This document shows positions 8,354 to 16,562 of a DNA stretch of 42,990 bases, one piece after another. A program made the translations under genes and the position numbers. The stretch is from JBFISM01 sp041608535 (lineage in GTDB: Bacteria > Actinomycetota > Acidimicrobiia > Spongiisociales > UBA5794). The stretch is taken from contig JBFISM010000014.1 in the NCBI GenBank assembly GCA_041608535.1, positions 1 to 42,990 on the forward strand. The letters are read 5' to 3'. Each line of letters begins with the position of its first letter. Within the stretch, counting starts at the first letter, position 1. The notes beneath the pieces were generated by a model. The model saw only the letters and a program-made list of their open reading frames with translations, searched no databases and had not been told where the DNA came from.

Positions 8354-9762
8354 TCCGGAATACCCGACATGTCGTCATCACGTTGGCCGCGGGAGCCCTC
8401 GTCGCCGCAGCATGCGCAGGTGGCCCCGCGACCGGGGACCCGGTGGCGCAGCCCGCGACAACCACAACCACCGCCACCACGAGCACGACCGCCGTTGCGG
8501 CAGTGCCGGGCGCCACCGATCCGACGACGACGCCGGCTCCCACAACCACGGTGGCTGCGGTCTCCGTGGAGGACTTCTTCGTGGCCCTCTCCAACCTGTT
8601 GGGTGAAGGGGACAACCGGCGGCAAGCCTGCGAGGAGCAGGTGAACGAAACGCAACCGGTCACCGCCGATTCCAGCGCGGAGCAGGTGACTGCGTATCTG
8701 CAGGCGATGTTCACCGCCTGCATGGTCGAGACGTTCGCAACCACCACCTCGGTCATCGCCGACCTCGACGTGCCCGAGAGCCTGGCGGCCGCTCACGAGG
8801 AATACGTCAACGGCCGTAACGAGTGGTACACCGTGGTGCGCGGTGTGGCGTCCGGCATCGAGACCTGGGAGAACGCCGAAGCGGCCTTCGAAAACCCGGA
8901 CCTGGTGATGGCCCAGGACGTGCTGGCGAACTCGTGTAGCGAGCTCGAGGCCGCAGCTGCCCAGTCTGGTTACACCGTGAGCCTCGGCTGCCCGATCCGG
9001 GACACACCCGACGACCGTGGTCGCATCGAGGCGACAATCGGGCCAACCGGGATCACCATCACGCCGGCCGGTGAGTTCGACCTCGGCGCCGGTATCGAGC
9101 TCGTGATCGTCAACGAATCGGGCGCATTGGTCCGGCCCATGGTGGTGACCCTGTTCTCCGGGGAACCCGACCGGCTTCCCCTCGATGGCGACATCGTCGA
9201 CCTCACCGAGTCCGGTGTCGCCGCCGACGCCACGGAGACTGATCCCGATCGCGCCTTCTTCGGTCTGGTCTTCCCGGAGCCCGCAGGCGAGGGTCAAACG
9301 GTGTTCATTCCGGAACTGGCCCCCGGTGATGCGATGGGGATCGGGGTGCCCAGCGGAGCCCATGTTCTGTTCGATCATACGGCCGGGGCGTATCGCTCAG
9401 GGTCGTACGCCCCGTTTGTGGTGTCCTCGATGCGGGAGCTGCAAGACATCTACGTCGCCGGGCCCCTCGCAGCCGAAACTTGCGACCAGCTCGCCGCCGC
9501 CATCGCCAACCTCTACCGCGAGTACATCACAGAGGTGCGGATCCTCGATGCTGCAGGTTTCCTGGCATCCCCGCTGGCGATGATCGACGACATGCGCTTT
9601 GGAGCAACACTGCAGCAGACGGGTGCGCTCGGTTGCGACAGCGAGCAGCTCGATGCCGCGGTAACTGCATCCTTTTGCCCGGTGTCGGTGGAGGGGGTGA
9701 GGGTCGAGGACGAAACCGCCCCAGCGGTGATCGCCGCACACGTGTGCGGCGACGGCCCCTGA
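8350..9762 (+). CDS. Lipoprotein, unrecognised, in ECF sigma operon
   Basis: A 470-aa lipoprotein: MIRNTRHVV, a hydrophobic stretch, lipobox ending at Cys22 (VAAAC), then a Thr/Ala-rich linker with TTTTTATTSTT that would span the wall. The mature part has a helical, Cys-containing N-terminal domain (GDNRRQACEEQVN, FTACMVETFATTTS) and an all-beta C-terminal half. No family was recognised. The ATG overlaps the stop of the preceding gene (ATGA), so sigma factor, membrane protein and lipoprotein form one operon. The lipoprotein may sense or respond to envelope stress, which is inference from context only. Confidence 0.7.
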   Translation: MIRNTRHVVITLAAGALVAAACAGGPATGDPVAQPATTTTTATTSTTAVAAVPGATDPTTTPAPTTTVAAVSVEDFFVALSNLLGEGDNRRQACEEQVNETQPVTADSSAEQVTAYLQAMFTACMVETFATTTSVIADLDVPESLAAAHEEYVNGRNEWYTVVRGVASGIETWENAEAAFENPDLVMAQDVLANSCSELEAAAAQSGYTVSLGCPIRDTPDDRGRIEATIGPTGITITPAGEFDLGAGIELVIVNESGALVRPMVVTLFSGEPDRLPLDGDIVDLTESGVAADATETDPDRAFFGLVFPEPAGEGQTVFIPELAPGDAMGIGVPSGAHVLFDHTAGAYRSGSYAPFVVSSMRELQDIYVAGPLAAETCDQLAAAIANLYREYITEVRILDAAGFLASPLAMIDDMRFGATLQQTGALGCDSEQLDAAVTASFCPVSVEGVRVEDETAPAVIAAHVCGDGP

Positions 9763-9779
9763 TCAGGACCGCGGCGCCC

Positions 9780-10472
9780 TCACACCGGCTCGTGGCGCAT
9801 CTGCCCGATGGCGGCGCTGCTGGTCACGACGACCAGAACCCCGAACATGGCGAGCACCGCCGCTGCATCTTCGACGAGTCGTGCGGGCTCGACCGAGGTG
9901 ATGAAGGGAACACTCGCCAGGGCGACCGCAGCCGCCACGACCCGCGTCATCTCGAGCATCACGACCTTCGGGGAACGGCGCTCCACGAGCCACAACAGCG
10001 CAACCGCATGGAGCACCAGATAGAAGATCGAGGGATTCACGGCCCCGGCGGCGAGGAAGTTGAGCACGAGACCCATCCCAACGAGATGAGCCACCGCCAC
10101 TCGTCGCCCCACGAACAGCAGCACACCGATGGTCAGTTCCACGAGGAGCACCGACGTGGCGATGAGTACGAGATGCGCAGCCACGAGCTCGTCGACGAAC
10201 CACTCGTACCAAGGAAGACTCCCGTCGGACGTTGCGGCGAGAAACCCAACCAGCTCCTGGCCGCTCCACCACGCACGGTCCATCAGCTTCTCGGTGCCGG
10301 CACGGAGCCAGCCGATGGCGAGGAAGAGCTCCACGAGCAACAACCACGGCGGCGAGACCCCTAGGCGGTGGCGGACGAATCGCCCCAAGACGGTGCGCGC
10401 TCCCCGCCGCGCGGTTGATTCTGGAGAGGACGAAGACGGATCTCGCGCGATGGTGATCTCGTCGACGGTCAT
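9780..10472 (-). CDS. DoxX/HTTM-like integral membrane protein
   Basis: A 230-aa protein with about four to six hydrophobic helices after a soluble N-terminus of about 40 residues. The segment LFLAIGWLRAGTEKLMDRAWW is typical of DoxX-type proteins (helix followed by a G-x-x-K motif). Further helices include HLVLIATSVLLVELTIGVLLFVG and FGVLVVVTSSAAIG. DoxX relatives are inner-membrane proteins often tied to redox or quinone biology. The ATG at 10472 was chosen from the AGGA upstream and the start of protein-like composition; the longer open frame upstream is Arg/Cys-rich and probably non-coding. It converges on the sigma operon with a 17-nt gap. Confidence 0.7.
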   Translation of the reverse strand: MTVDEITIARDPSSSSPESTARRGARTVLGRFVRHRLGVSPPWLLLVELFLAIGWLRAGTEKLMDRAWWSGQELVGFLAATSDGSLPWYEWFVDELVAAHLVLIATSVLLVELTIGVLLFVGRRVAVAHLVGMGLVLNFLAAGAVNPSIFYLVLHAVALLWLVERRSPKVVMLEMTRVVAAAVALASVPFITSVEPARLVEDAAAVLAMFGVLVVVTSSAAIGQMRHEPV

Positions 10473-10773
10473 GAGCGTGGTCCTGCGCTGGCGGTCTCTC
10501 TGCACTGAGACCGGATCGGGGGGTCCGGTCGATTCAAGCAGCGGTCTCCAATCCGGCAACCTCGACCTGGCAAGAAATGGACCGGCTGCTCGCCTTCGCA
10601 AGAAAATGGCGGCGCGTTCGAGGGAAGTTTTCGCGATCACACACGATGCAGGCCACGCGGTCGGAAGAGGATGCGAGGCGTAGCCGCAACACCCCATTGT
10701 CAGGTCCGCGACAAGTTCGAACGCAACTCCTGAGTGACTTCCGTATGGTTGTGGCGAGAGGAGGGATTGGATC
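10473..10773. other. Divergent intergenic region (301 nt)
   Basis: No gene is supported here. It separates the DoxX-like gene (minus) from the MBL-fold gene (plus) and must hold both promoters. It contains an imperfect direct repeat, GCAAGAAATGG (10570-10580) and GCAAGAAAATGG (10598-10609), and a weak -10-like TATGGT at 10744-10749 ahead of the plus-strand gene. A strong GAGGAGGG ribosome site lies just before 10774. Confidence 0.4.
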
Positions 10774-11835
10774 ATGCACCAGCACAGAGGGGGTATCACG
10801 CGTCGTCAGATGCTGGGGTCGACGGGTGTCGCCCTGGCCGCCGCTCTCGTCGCCGCTCCCACGGCGGCGGTGGCCGCAGAGAACGAGGACTGCGGTCCAC
10901 AGGTAGTCCCACTACCACCGACCGCATTCGGACCACCCATCCCCGACAAGGGCTATCTCGTTGAGGAGATCGCCGGCGGCCTCTACTGGGTGACCGAGGG
11001 CAGCTACATCGCCCTGTTCATGGAGACCCGCCGGGGCGTGGTGGTGATGGATGCTCCGCCGACACTGGCTGCGGCGCTCCCGGCGGCCATTGCCGAGGTG
11101 ACGAGCAAACCGGTGACTCACTTCATCTACAGCCACACCCATGGCGACCACGTCGGTGTTGCCGGCGTGCTCTTTCCCGACGCCCAGTTCATCGGCCATC
11201 GCGACACCGCAGCCACATTGCAGCGGCGCAACGATCCGCAGCGCCGGCCGGTGCCCACCCGCACGTTCTCCGAGCGGCTCACGCTCGACTTCGGTGGGCA
11301 ACGTCTCGAGCTGGTCTACCCGGGCCCGAATCACGAGCCGGGCAACATCTTCATGTGGGCGCCCGCTCAGAAGACGCTCATGCTCGTCGACGTCGTCTTC
11401 CCCGGTTGGGTCCCGTTCAAGAGCCTGGCACTGGCGCAGGACGTGCAGGGCTACATCGCGGCGCACGATGCGGCGCTGGCTTTTCCCTTCGACACCTTCG
11501 TCGGTGGCCATCTCACCCGGCTGGGAACGCGGGAGGACGTGGAGATCGCCAAGGAGTACATCGCCGACGTGCGAGCGGCCTCGTTCGAGGCGCTGGCGAC
11601 GACGGACTTCTTCGCCGTGATTGGAGACATCGGGTTCCTCGATCCCAACGACCCATCGTTCCTCAATCAATGGGAGCTGTTCGACACCTATCTCAACCGG
11701 GTGGCGCACAATGCCGAGGAGAGCGTGCTCGACAAGTGGCTCGGGGTGCTCGGCGGGGCCGGTGTCTTCACGTTCTCGCACTGCTTCGAGATGATGGAGA
11801 GCATCCGGGTCGACGACAACGCCGTCGCCGGCTGA
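10774..11835 (+). CDS. Tat-exported metallo-beta-lactamase-fold hydrolase
   Basis: A 353-aa protein. The N-terminus has a twin-arginine signal (TRRQMLG, Arg10-Arg11) with a hydrophobic stretch and an AVAA cleavage region near residue 35, so it should be exported folded. The MBL zinc site is complete: HTHGDH (His121, His123, Asp125, His126), His187 in GPNHEPGN, Asp206 in LVDVVFPGW and His246 in GGHLTRL. Export by Tat fits a metalloenzyme loaded in the cytoplasm. The substrate is unknown; lactonase, beta-lactamase-like and other hydrolase activities are all possible. The start follows GAGGAGGG. It converges on the exporter permease gene, 36 nt apart. Confidence 0.85.
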   Translation: MHQHRGGITRRQMLGSTGVALAAALVAAPTAAVAAENEDCGPQVVPLPPTAFGPPIPDKGYLVEEIAGGLYWVTEGSYIALFMETRRGVVVMDAPPTLAAALPAAIAEVTSKPVTHFIYSHTHGDHVGVAGVLFPDAQFIGHRDTAATLQRRNDPQRRPVPTRTFSERLTLDFGGQRLELVYPGPNHEPGNIFMWAPAQKTLMLVDVVFPGWVPFKSLALAQDVQGYIAAHDAALAFPFDTFVGGHLTRLGTREDVEIAKEYIADVRAASFEALATTDFFAVIGDIGFLDPNDPSFLNQWELFDTYLNRVAHNAEESVLDKWLGVLGGAGVFTFSHCFEMMESIRVDDNAVAG

Positions 11836-11871
11836 GCCCACCGCACCACGCCGGGACTGGGGATTGGCCGG

Positions 11872-13077
11872 TCACTCCGACCGGAGCGCCTCCGTTGGCG
11901 ACATCCGGGCGGCGCGCATGGCCGGATACAGACCGGCCACCACCCCGATCGCCAGCGCTGCCAGCAGACCGCCTGCGACGGCAAGCGGCGGAACGATGAT
12001 GCGCCAGCCTTGCAGTCCGGCATACCCGGCTGTCACGACAACACCGACGACCACACCGGCCACGCCACCGAGACCGGCGAGCAACAGCGATTCGGTGAGG
12101 AATTGCTGACGTATATGACGCCGGGTGGCGCCGATCGACCTCCGCAGGCCGATCTCGCCGCGGCGTTCCATCACGCCGATGACCATCACGTTGGCGATCC
12201 CGATCCCGCCGACGATGAGCGCCACCGCACCCAGCCCGAGAAACAACGTGTTGAACGCCTGCTCGGCGGCGGCCTGCGCCTCGAGCGCATCGGACGGGCG
12301 GCTCACTGCCACTTCCTCCGGGTTCTGCGGGTCCACGGTCGCCGGGAGCACATCCCGCGTCTGGCTGACCCAGTCGGTATCGACCCGAACGTAGATGCTG
12401 GTCGGCACGTCATCGCCGTCGAAATACTCCGCAGCCGCCGAGTAGCCGATCATCGCTGCTCGATCCAGATCAGCCGCCAGCGCAAAAGGCTCGAGGATCC
12501 CGGTGACTTCCACCCACTGCTCTCCAAGCCACACCGCCACCCCGGTGGTGACGTTATCGATACCGAGCCGCTGTGCGGCCACCGCACCAAGTACCACCGT
12601 TGGGTAATCATTGGCGAGCGCCCGCTCGAAGTTCCCCGCAGCAACGGCACCGTTGAGCGTCTCGAGCAACGTCTCGTCGGCGGCAATGACGCTGATTCCG
12701 CGTGTCTCCCCCTCGGGGACGAGGTCGTTGCGGTAAACGGCGGCGTCGAGGCGGGAGATGGCGCTCACGTTCTCGACGGTCCCCACCCGGCTCACCATCC
12801 CCACCGCCTCTACCGGTAGGGCGGCGTTACCGGCGCCGAATCCTTCGCTGGCCTCGACGATGAGGAGGTTGGTGCCGAGACGGGCGATCTGGTCGAGCAA
12901 GTCGGACTTCGACGACTCAGACAGCCCCAGCACACCAACGAGGGAGGCGATGCCGATGGCGACACCGACTGCGGACAGCACGGCACGGACGGTGCGGGTG
13001 CGGAGACCCGACGTGCCGGCGCGCAGGACATCGCCGAAGCGCAGCCGGCTGGGCTCGATGTGCGGTCGGTCAGCCAC
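11872..13077 (-). CDS. MacB/FtsX-type ABC permease of the lipid cluster
   Basis: A 401-aa permease with the MacB layout: one N-terminal helix (about 30-51, AVLSAVGVAIGIASLVGV), a large periplasmic/extracytoplasmic domain, then three C-terminal helices beginning GLGAVALIVGGIGIANVMVI and the coupling segment RRGEIGLRRSIGATRRHI, ending with the typical RAARMSPTEALRSE. MacB permeases act as mechanotransmitters that drive extrusion of lipids, peptides or toxins rather than moving them through the membrane. The GTG at 13077 overlaps the ATPase stop by 8 nt. It is the last gene of the seven-gene operon. No separate outer-membrane channel gene is present. Confidence 0.9.
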   Translation of the reverse strand: MADRPHIEPSRLRFGDVLRAGTSGLRTRTVRAVLSAVGVAIGIASLVGVLGLSESSKSDLLDQIARLGTNLLIVEASEGFGAGNAALPVEAVGMVSRVGTVENVSAISRLDAAVYRNDLVPEGETRGISVIAADETLLETLNGAVAAGNFERALANDYPTVVLGAVAAQRLGIDNVTTGVAVWLGEQWVEVTGILEPFALAADLDRAAMIGYSAAAEYFDGDDVPTSIYVRVDTDWVSQTRDVLPATVDPQNPEEVAVSRPSDALEAQAAAEQAFNTLFLGLGAVALIVGGIGIANVMVIGVMERRGEIGLRRSIGATRRHIRQQFLTESLLLAGLGGVAGVVVGVVVTAGYAGLQGWRIIVPPLAVAGGLLAALAIGVVAGLYPAMRAARMSPTEALRSE

Positions 13078-13804
13078 GGGGCCACCGGAGATCCGACTGC
13101 ACCCGGCCGTCGAGCAGGCTCACCTGGCGGGGCAGCGACATGGCAATGTCGGCGTCGTGTGTGATCACAACAATGGTCGCCCCGGCGGCGTGCAAACCGC
13201 GGAGCACGTCGATGATGCCCTGGCTCGTAGCCGAATCGAGATTGCCGGTCGGTTCGTCCGCCAGCAGCAATGTGGGGCGGTGGATGATGGCGCGGGCAAT
13301 CGCAACCCGTTGGCTCTCCCCACCAGAGAGCTCGGATGGAGCGTGTCCCAAGCGGTGACCGAGACCCACTCGCTCCAGCGCATCCCCGGCCAACCGGCGC
13401 CGCTCCCCGACAGCCACCCCGCTGTACATGAGCCCGTTGGCGACGTTCTCGAGGGCCGTCATCCCCGGCAACAGGAAAAAGCTCTGAAACACGAATCCGA
13501 TCGAGCGCCCCCGCAGCGCCGACAGCTCCGCGTCGGAGAGAATCGAGGTGTCGACGCCGTCGACGAGCACCCTGCCCGACGATGGCCGATCGAGCGTGCC
13601 CATGATGTGGAGCAATGTCGACTTGCCACTGCCGGACGGCCCCACGACCGCCACCATCTCACCTTCGTCGACTCGCAATGAGACGTCATCGAGCGCCCGC
13701 ACCGGCGGCTGGCCCGGGAACTCTTTGACGATGTGCTGCAACTCGAGGGCGGGCGCATCCGCAGCGGCATCTGCCCGTAACACACCGCCGCTCGGCGCAG
13801 TCAC
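13070..13804 (-). CDS. MacB/LolD-type ABC ATPase of the lipid cluster
   Basis: A 244-aa ATPase with all motifs: Walker A GPSGSGKST (55-63), Q-loop FVFQSFFLLPG, signature LSGGESQRVAIARA, Walker B LLLADEPTGNLD and switch VITHD. The LLPGMTALENV segment after the Q-loop is characteristic of MacB/LolD/FtsE-class transporters. It powers the permease encoded next. The GTG start overlaps the adaptor stop (GTGA). Confidence 0.92.
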   Translation of the reverse strand: MTAPSGGVLRADAAADAPALELQHIVKEFPGQPPVRALDDVSLRVDEGEMVAVVGPSGSGKSTLLHIMGTLDRPSSGRVLVDGVDTSILSDAELSALRGRSIGFVFQSFFLLPGMTALENVANGLMYSGVAVGERRRLAGDALERVGLGHRLGHAPSELSGGESQRVAIARAIIHRPTLLLADEPTGNLDSATSQGIIDVLRGLHAAGATIVVITHDADIAMSLPRQVSLLDGRVQSDLRWPRG

Positions 13805-15948
13805 CGGGGCACCACCACTGACATCCCCGGCTCCACATCGGCGCCGCTGACCTCAACCAGTCCGTCGGCGAACATCCCGGTGTCCACACCGACGAGCGTC
13901 GTCGATCCGTCGGCCTCCACGACTTCGAGGGCGTATCCACCCTCGACGAGCGCCAGGAGGGCACCCACCGGCACTGCAAGCACGTCTTCGGCGAGCTCTG
14001 CGGTGATCGCTACTTCGACCTCGGCGCCGACCCAGACGTCGCTCACCTCCTCGTCGAGCAACACGACCACCTCGACGACAGCGGCATCGCCGAGCAGCGG
14101 CTCGGGGGTGCGCGACGGCGGCCCCATCCGCTCGACGACACCGAGCACCTCGACCCCGTCGGGGAGGCGCACCACGAGCGCCGATCCGACGTCGAGCATG
14201 GTGCGTCGATCCGCCGGGAGCTCGGCCTGCACCCGCAGGGTGGTCTCGGTCGATTGATCGACCACGGAGTCGCCCTCGACCTGCGTCTCGACTATCGCCG
14301 TCGGTGTGAGCTGGGCCACCGGTGCGCCTGCTCCCACCGGGCTGCCCACGGTTGCGGACGGCACCGACGCGGCCACCTGGGATGGACCGGGAGCGAACAC
14401 GACCGTACCCAGCTCGACCACCTCGTTTGGCTCCATGCCGAGCGACGCCTTCCAGCGGCGCACGGCCGCACCCGTGCCCTCGTCGAAGAACCGGTCGATC
14501 TGGATCTCGCCCGTCGGGTCGAACCCGAGGACCACCAGGTTGGTTTCGAGCTGGGCGACGTCATCTCCGGGATCGGACCCCAGTGCCAGCGAACGCCACG
14601 CCGGGACCGTGCCGTACATCAACACGGCCACGCGTGGCCCGGCAACCAGCTCCGCTTGCTGCAGCACGGCGACGTCCAGCGCGGTTTGGGCGCTGGAGAC
14701 GGCCTCGCTGGCTTGCTCGGCAGACTCGACGCCGGCTCCGCTGATCAGCGCATCGAGGCTCTCCTGCGCCGCCACCACGGCCGCCTCCGCCTGATCGATG
14801 TCCGCAGCATCGGGTCCCGCTCGCAGCAGATCTGCGAATTCGATCGCTTGAGCAAGGGCCGCCTCGGTGGCCGCGATCGCCGCCGGGTCCGGTCCTGCCT
14901 CGAGCAACGCCAGCTGCTCCTCGGCCGTGAAGAATGCCGCCTCGGCGGCCACGACGAGCGCCACGGCGTTGTCGTATGTGGTATCGGCAGCGACGAAACG
15001 CGCAGCAAGCGCTGCCAGCAGCCGCACTTCCACCGGCTGCGACAGGTCGTCGTTGCCGGCTTCGACCAAGAGCGCCTCCCGGGCGGCGTCGGAGAGCGGC
15101 ACATCCGACTCCGCACATGCATCGACGGTGCCCAGCTCGTCGCTGCAGTACGCCGTTTGCGCTGCCAGCAATGCATCCCAGGCGTCGCTCTCCCGGTCGA
15201 CGGCGAGCTGGAGCGCCGACTCGGCGGCTGCCACCGCCGCCTCGGCCGCCATGATGTCGGCCTCCGAGGGACCGGCAAGCAGTGCGTCGAGCGTCTCCTG
15301 CGCCTGGCCTACTTGGGCATCGGCGGCGGCGATGTCGGCGTCCGATACCGGGCTCGTCAGCGCCGCAAGCGTGGCCTCTGCCTGCGCCACCGCCGCTTCG
15401 GCAGCGGCCAGCTCGGCCGACGTGGCCCCACCGAGCACCGCCTGCAGCTGAGCCTCGGCGGCGGCAAGCTGGGCCTCGCCCGCAGCGACACCCTGGGCGG
15501 CGGCGGCTACCTCGACGTCGGTGGGCTCCCTCGCCACCACGAAGATGCGGGCCCCTCGCTCCAGCAGCGCACCCTCATCTGCCTTTTCGATGAGCGTGCC
15601 GGCGCTCGCAGCAAAGACAGGGATCGGATCGCCATATTCGAGGGTCCCGGCGAGTGTCTCGGTCTGCGCCAAGTCCGTCCGCACAACCTCGACCGTCGCC
15701 GGTGCCGCAACGACCGCATCGTCCCGAGACTCGCTGCTCCTCCCCGACAAGAACCCCACCAGACCGGCCGCCCCGATGGCAACGAGACCGACCAGCACCC
15801 ACCCGATCCACGAGCGATTCGATCTGCGGCGGGCCCCACCTCCGTCCGAGGTCGCGTGCGGCGGCCCTCCGCCGGTGGCGCTCCAATCGTCATCGGCGGG
15901 ATCGGCGGGATCGGCCCAGTGCGTCGTGTCCGGAAGCGAGTCTGTCAT
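13801..15948 (-). CDS. HlyD/MacA-like membrane adaptor with long Ala-rich coiled coil and peptidoglycan-binding-like domain
   Basis: A 715-aa protein. An acidic cytoplasmic N-terminus of about 45 residues is followed by one membrane helix (about 47-68, WIGWVLVGLVAIGAAGLVGF). Next come half a lipoyl/barrel-sandwich motif (ETLAGTLEYGDPIPV), a very long Ala/Glu-rich helical hairpin of roughly 300 residues with repeats such as AAAEAAVAQAEATLAAL, and a segment (DVAQLETNLVVLGFDPTG, FDEGTGAAVRRWKASLG) resembling the peptidoglycan-binding domain. The C-terminal barrel follows. MacA-like adaptors link ABC permeases to the outside. The ATG at 15948 overlaps the lipoprotein stop (ATGA); a longer upstream frame lies within the lipoprotein gene and is rejected. 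The hairpin is unusually long for a MacA. Confidence 0.85.
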   Translation of the reverse strand: MTDSLPDTTHWADPADPADDDWSATGGGPPHATSDGGGARRRSNRSWIGWVLVGLVAIGAAGLVGFLSGRSSESRDDAVVAAPATVEVVRTDLAQTETLAGTLEYGDPIPVFAASAGTLIEKADEGALLERGARIFVVAREPTDVEVAAAAQGVAAGEAQLAAAEAQLQAVLGGATSAELAAAEAAVAQAEATLAALTSPVSDADIAAADAQVGQAQETLDALLAGPSEADIMAAEAAVAAAESALQLAVDRESDAWDALLAAQTAYCSDELGTVDACAESDVPLSDAAREALLVEAGNDDLSQPVEVRLLAALAARFVAADTTYDNAVALVVAAEAAFFTAEEQLALLEAGPDPAAIAATEAALAQAIEFADLLRAGPDAADIDQAEAAVVAAQESLDALISGAGVESAEQASEAVSSAQTALDVAVLQQAELVAGPRVAVLMYGTVPAWRSLALGSDPGDDVAQLETNLVVLGFDPTGEIQIDRFFDEGTGAAVRRWKASLGMEPNEVVELGTVVFAPGPSQVAASVPSATVGSPVGAGAPVAQLTPTAIVETQVEGDSVVDQSTETTLRVQAELPADRRTMLDVGSALVVRLPDGVEVLGVVERMGPPSRTPEPLLGDAAVVEVVVLLDEEVSDVWVGAEVEVAITAELAEDVLAVPVGALLALVEGGYALEVVEADGSTTLVGVDTGMFADGLVEVSGADVEPGMSVVVPR

Positions 15949-16562
15949 CGGTCGCCACCACCCGTAGACCCACCGAGACCCGGGAGGCTCAGGTTGCGGC
16001 GGCACAGCTCGAGGGCATCGGCTACTGCCGGATCGTCGAGGTCGAGCCTGGCGAAGGGACCGTCTCCGGGCGAGATCTCATCCTGGAAATCGCTGAGCTG
16101 AGGATCGTCGACGTCGAAACCCTGATCACGCATGCAGTCGGCGAAACCCAGCAACTGGTCCTGCAGCTCGGTCTGATCGAAGCCCTCGCCGATGAGACCG
16201 AGGGCAACGCCCTGCAACTCGCCGCTGCATGCGTTGACCGCTGAAGCGAACTCCTCGGACCGGGGATCGATCCCGGCATCGTCGAGCCGGCCGAGCACGG
16301 CGGCCAGGTCGACGCTGCCGTCGGCGTCGAGCGCAACGTCGGGATAGCCCGGCACGCCGTTGTCCCGCACACACTGGGCGAACTCGAGCAGGGCCTCCTC
16401 GGTGCCGGCGAGCGCATCGGCGCCGGCGTCGCCGGCGGCGGCCACCGTCGACCCCAACGTAGCCAGCTCGCCGTCCCCGGCATCGTCGCCGCCGCCACAT
16501 GCGGCGAGCACCAATACACCGACGACACCGGACAGCAGCACGAAACGACGCACGACGGTCAC
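15945..16562 (-). CDS. Lipoprotein with duplicated two-cysteine repeat, exporter partner
   Basis: A 205-aa lipoprotein. The signal peptide ends at a lipobox (VLAAC, Cys22). The mature part holds two related halves: FAQCVRDNGVPGYPD (Cys64) with NACSGEL (Cys112), and FADCMRDQGFDVDDP (Cys143) with LELCRRNL (Cys187). Each half thus carries one N-terminal and one C-terminal cysteine that could form a disulfide. Small lipoproteins of this type are often found beside HlyD/MacB-like exporters in actinobacteria; their role is unknown. The GTG start overlaps the sulfotransferase stop (GTGA). It probably acts on the outer face of the membrane, next to the adaptor. Confidence 0.75.
   Translation of the reverse strand: MTVVRRFVLLSGVVGVLVLAACGGGDDAGDGELATLGSTVAAAGDAGADALAGTEEALLEFAQCVRDNGVPGYPDVALDADGSVDLAAVLGRLDDAGIDPRSEEFASAVNACSGELQGVALGLIGEGFDQTELQDQLLGFADCMRDQGFDVDDPQLSDFQDEISPGDGPFARLDLDDPAVADALELCRRNLSLPGLGGSTGGGDR

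Noticed and set aside
8450..8550. ACC/ACG-rich stretch considered as a DNA repeat
   Set aside because: It encodes the Thr-rich wall-spanning linker of a lipoprotein; no regular nucleotide period.
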